Below, piece by piece: positions 5,775-6,010 of a stretch of 6,010 nucleotides of DNA. The translations under genes and the position numbers were made by a program. Numbering within the stretch: the first letter of the stretch is position 1; the number at the start of each line of letters is the position of its first letter. The stretch is from positions 1 to 6,010 of the forward strand of contig CAITIF010000546.1 of NCBI GenBank assembly GCA_903892365.1. Direction: 5' to 3'. The notes below the pieces were generated by a model. It was given only the letters and a program-made list of their open reading frames with translations, was not told where the DNA came from and did no database searches. This stretch comes from an uncultured Pirellula sp. (GTDB taxonomy: Bacteria > Planctomycetota > Planctomycetia > Pirellulales > Pirellulaceae).

Positions 5775-6010
5775 CTCAACACAAGTCAAAAACGGCCGAT
5801 CGAGGACGTCGTCTGCATCGCTTGGTTCTGGCTCTTCGTCGTGCTCGTGCTCAGCTTCGCGGTGCTCGTGCTCGTAATCGCCTGACTGATCGTACTCGCT
5901 CAATGATTCCGAGACACCATCGAATTTCATCGCCATCCGAGTCAACATCGCGACAATTCGAACCAGTTTGGATTTCAATTCGCGATCCGTTTCCCGACTC
6001 ATGCCACCGG
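5754..6010 (-). CDS. C-terminal part of a putative four-helix-bundle (23S rRNA IVS-type) protein
   Basis: The minus strand is open from the right edge to a TGA at 5756-5754. The ATG at 6002-6000 gives 82 residues, but the frame continues upstream as Gly-Gly to the edge, so the true start probably lies outside. Residues 1-33 (from ATG) include ELKSKLVRIVAMLTRMAMKF, which resembles the last helix of planctomycete four-helix-bundle proteins of the S23/IVS family as I remember them; this is recollection, not a search. The rest is a disordered acidic tail with EHEHREAEHEHDEEPEP and a low-complexity end, RPFLTCVESIPRPR, that is probably read-through of repeat DNA. Function of the family is unclear; members occur inside 23S rRNA insertions and as free genes. 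The stop lies 7 bp beyond the point where the GH39 homology ends, on the opposite strand. Confidence 0.5.
   Translation of the reverse strand, partial: GGMSRETDRELKSKLVRIVAMLTRMAMKFDGVSESLSEYDQSGDYEHEHREAEHEHDEEPEPSDADDVLDRPFLTCVESIPRPR
5761..5797. other. Two-part inverted repeat at the GH39 breakpoint
   Basis: TTGACT (5771-5776) pairs with AGTCAA (5784-5789) around a 7-base loop. Outside it, GGCCG (5761-5765) pairs with CGGCC (5793-5797) across a small internal loop, giving 11 base pairs. It sits about 14 bp after the loss of GH39 homology and inside the tail of the minus-strand gene. It could act as a weak bidirectional terminator or be an end of an inserted segment. There is no T tract of useful length on the plus strand. 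Confidence 0.4.
5841..5873. repeat. Short direct repeat GTGCTCGTGCTC, two copies
   Basis: GTGCTCGTGCTC occurs at 5841-5852 and again at 5862-5873, 21 bp apart start to start. Each copy is itself a doubled hexamer GTGCTC, and further CTCGT words flank it. On the minus strand it encodes the Glu-His-Glu-His pairs of the acidic tail. Such hexamer arrays are prone to slippage. Confidence 0.7.

Overview
The window looks like chromosomal DNA from a planctomycete, probably Pirellulaceae-like. This is an inference from three things: a secreted PQQ-like beta-propeller protein of the type abundant in that phylum, a ParB with a long low-complexity linker, and, at the right edge, the C-terminus of what resembles a planctomycete four-helix-bundle (23S rRNA intervening-sequence type) protein with an acidic Glu-His repeat tail. 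No RNA gene, CRISPR array or transposase was seen.

Layout. Positions 1-1122 (minus) hold the first 374 codons of an exported beta-propeller protein that runs off the left edge. A 287-bp divergent spacer (1123-1409) separates it from a plus-strand chromosome-partition operon: parA (1410-2156), parB (2149-3324, GTG start, overlapping parA by 8 bp) and a small membrane/coiled-coil protein (3331-3585, 6 bp after parB). The spacer holds a cluster of imperfect parS-like sequences. A thioredoxin-like [2Fe-2S] ferredoxin gene follows at 3697-4074.

From 4254 to about 5747 lies a GH39-type glycoside hydrolase that is broken. Its signal peptide, first strand and catalytic barrel can be read only by moving between frames. 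I see a +1 shift near 4359-4371, TGA in place of an expected Trp codon at 4417-4419, TAG in place of an expected Glu codon at 4483-4485, and a missing T in a T run at 4511-4516. After that the frame is open to 5774, but homology stops at about 5747, so the C-terminal part is missing. There the sequence changes abruptly to the 3' end of the minus-strand four-helix-bundle-like gene (5754-6010, continuing off the right edge), with a 12-bp GTGCTC-type repeat and a hairpin next to the junction.

How the parts relate. ParA and ParB form the standard segregation pair: ParB binds parS and spreads as a CTP-dependent clamp, and ParA is the ATPase that moves the complex. The small membrane protein downstream is the least explained intact gene and may share the transcript. 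The GH39 locus looks like a polysaccharide-degradation gene in decay. All family assignments come from reading motifs; no database search was run.
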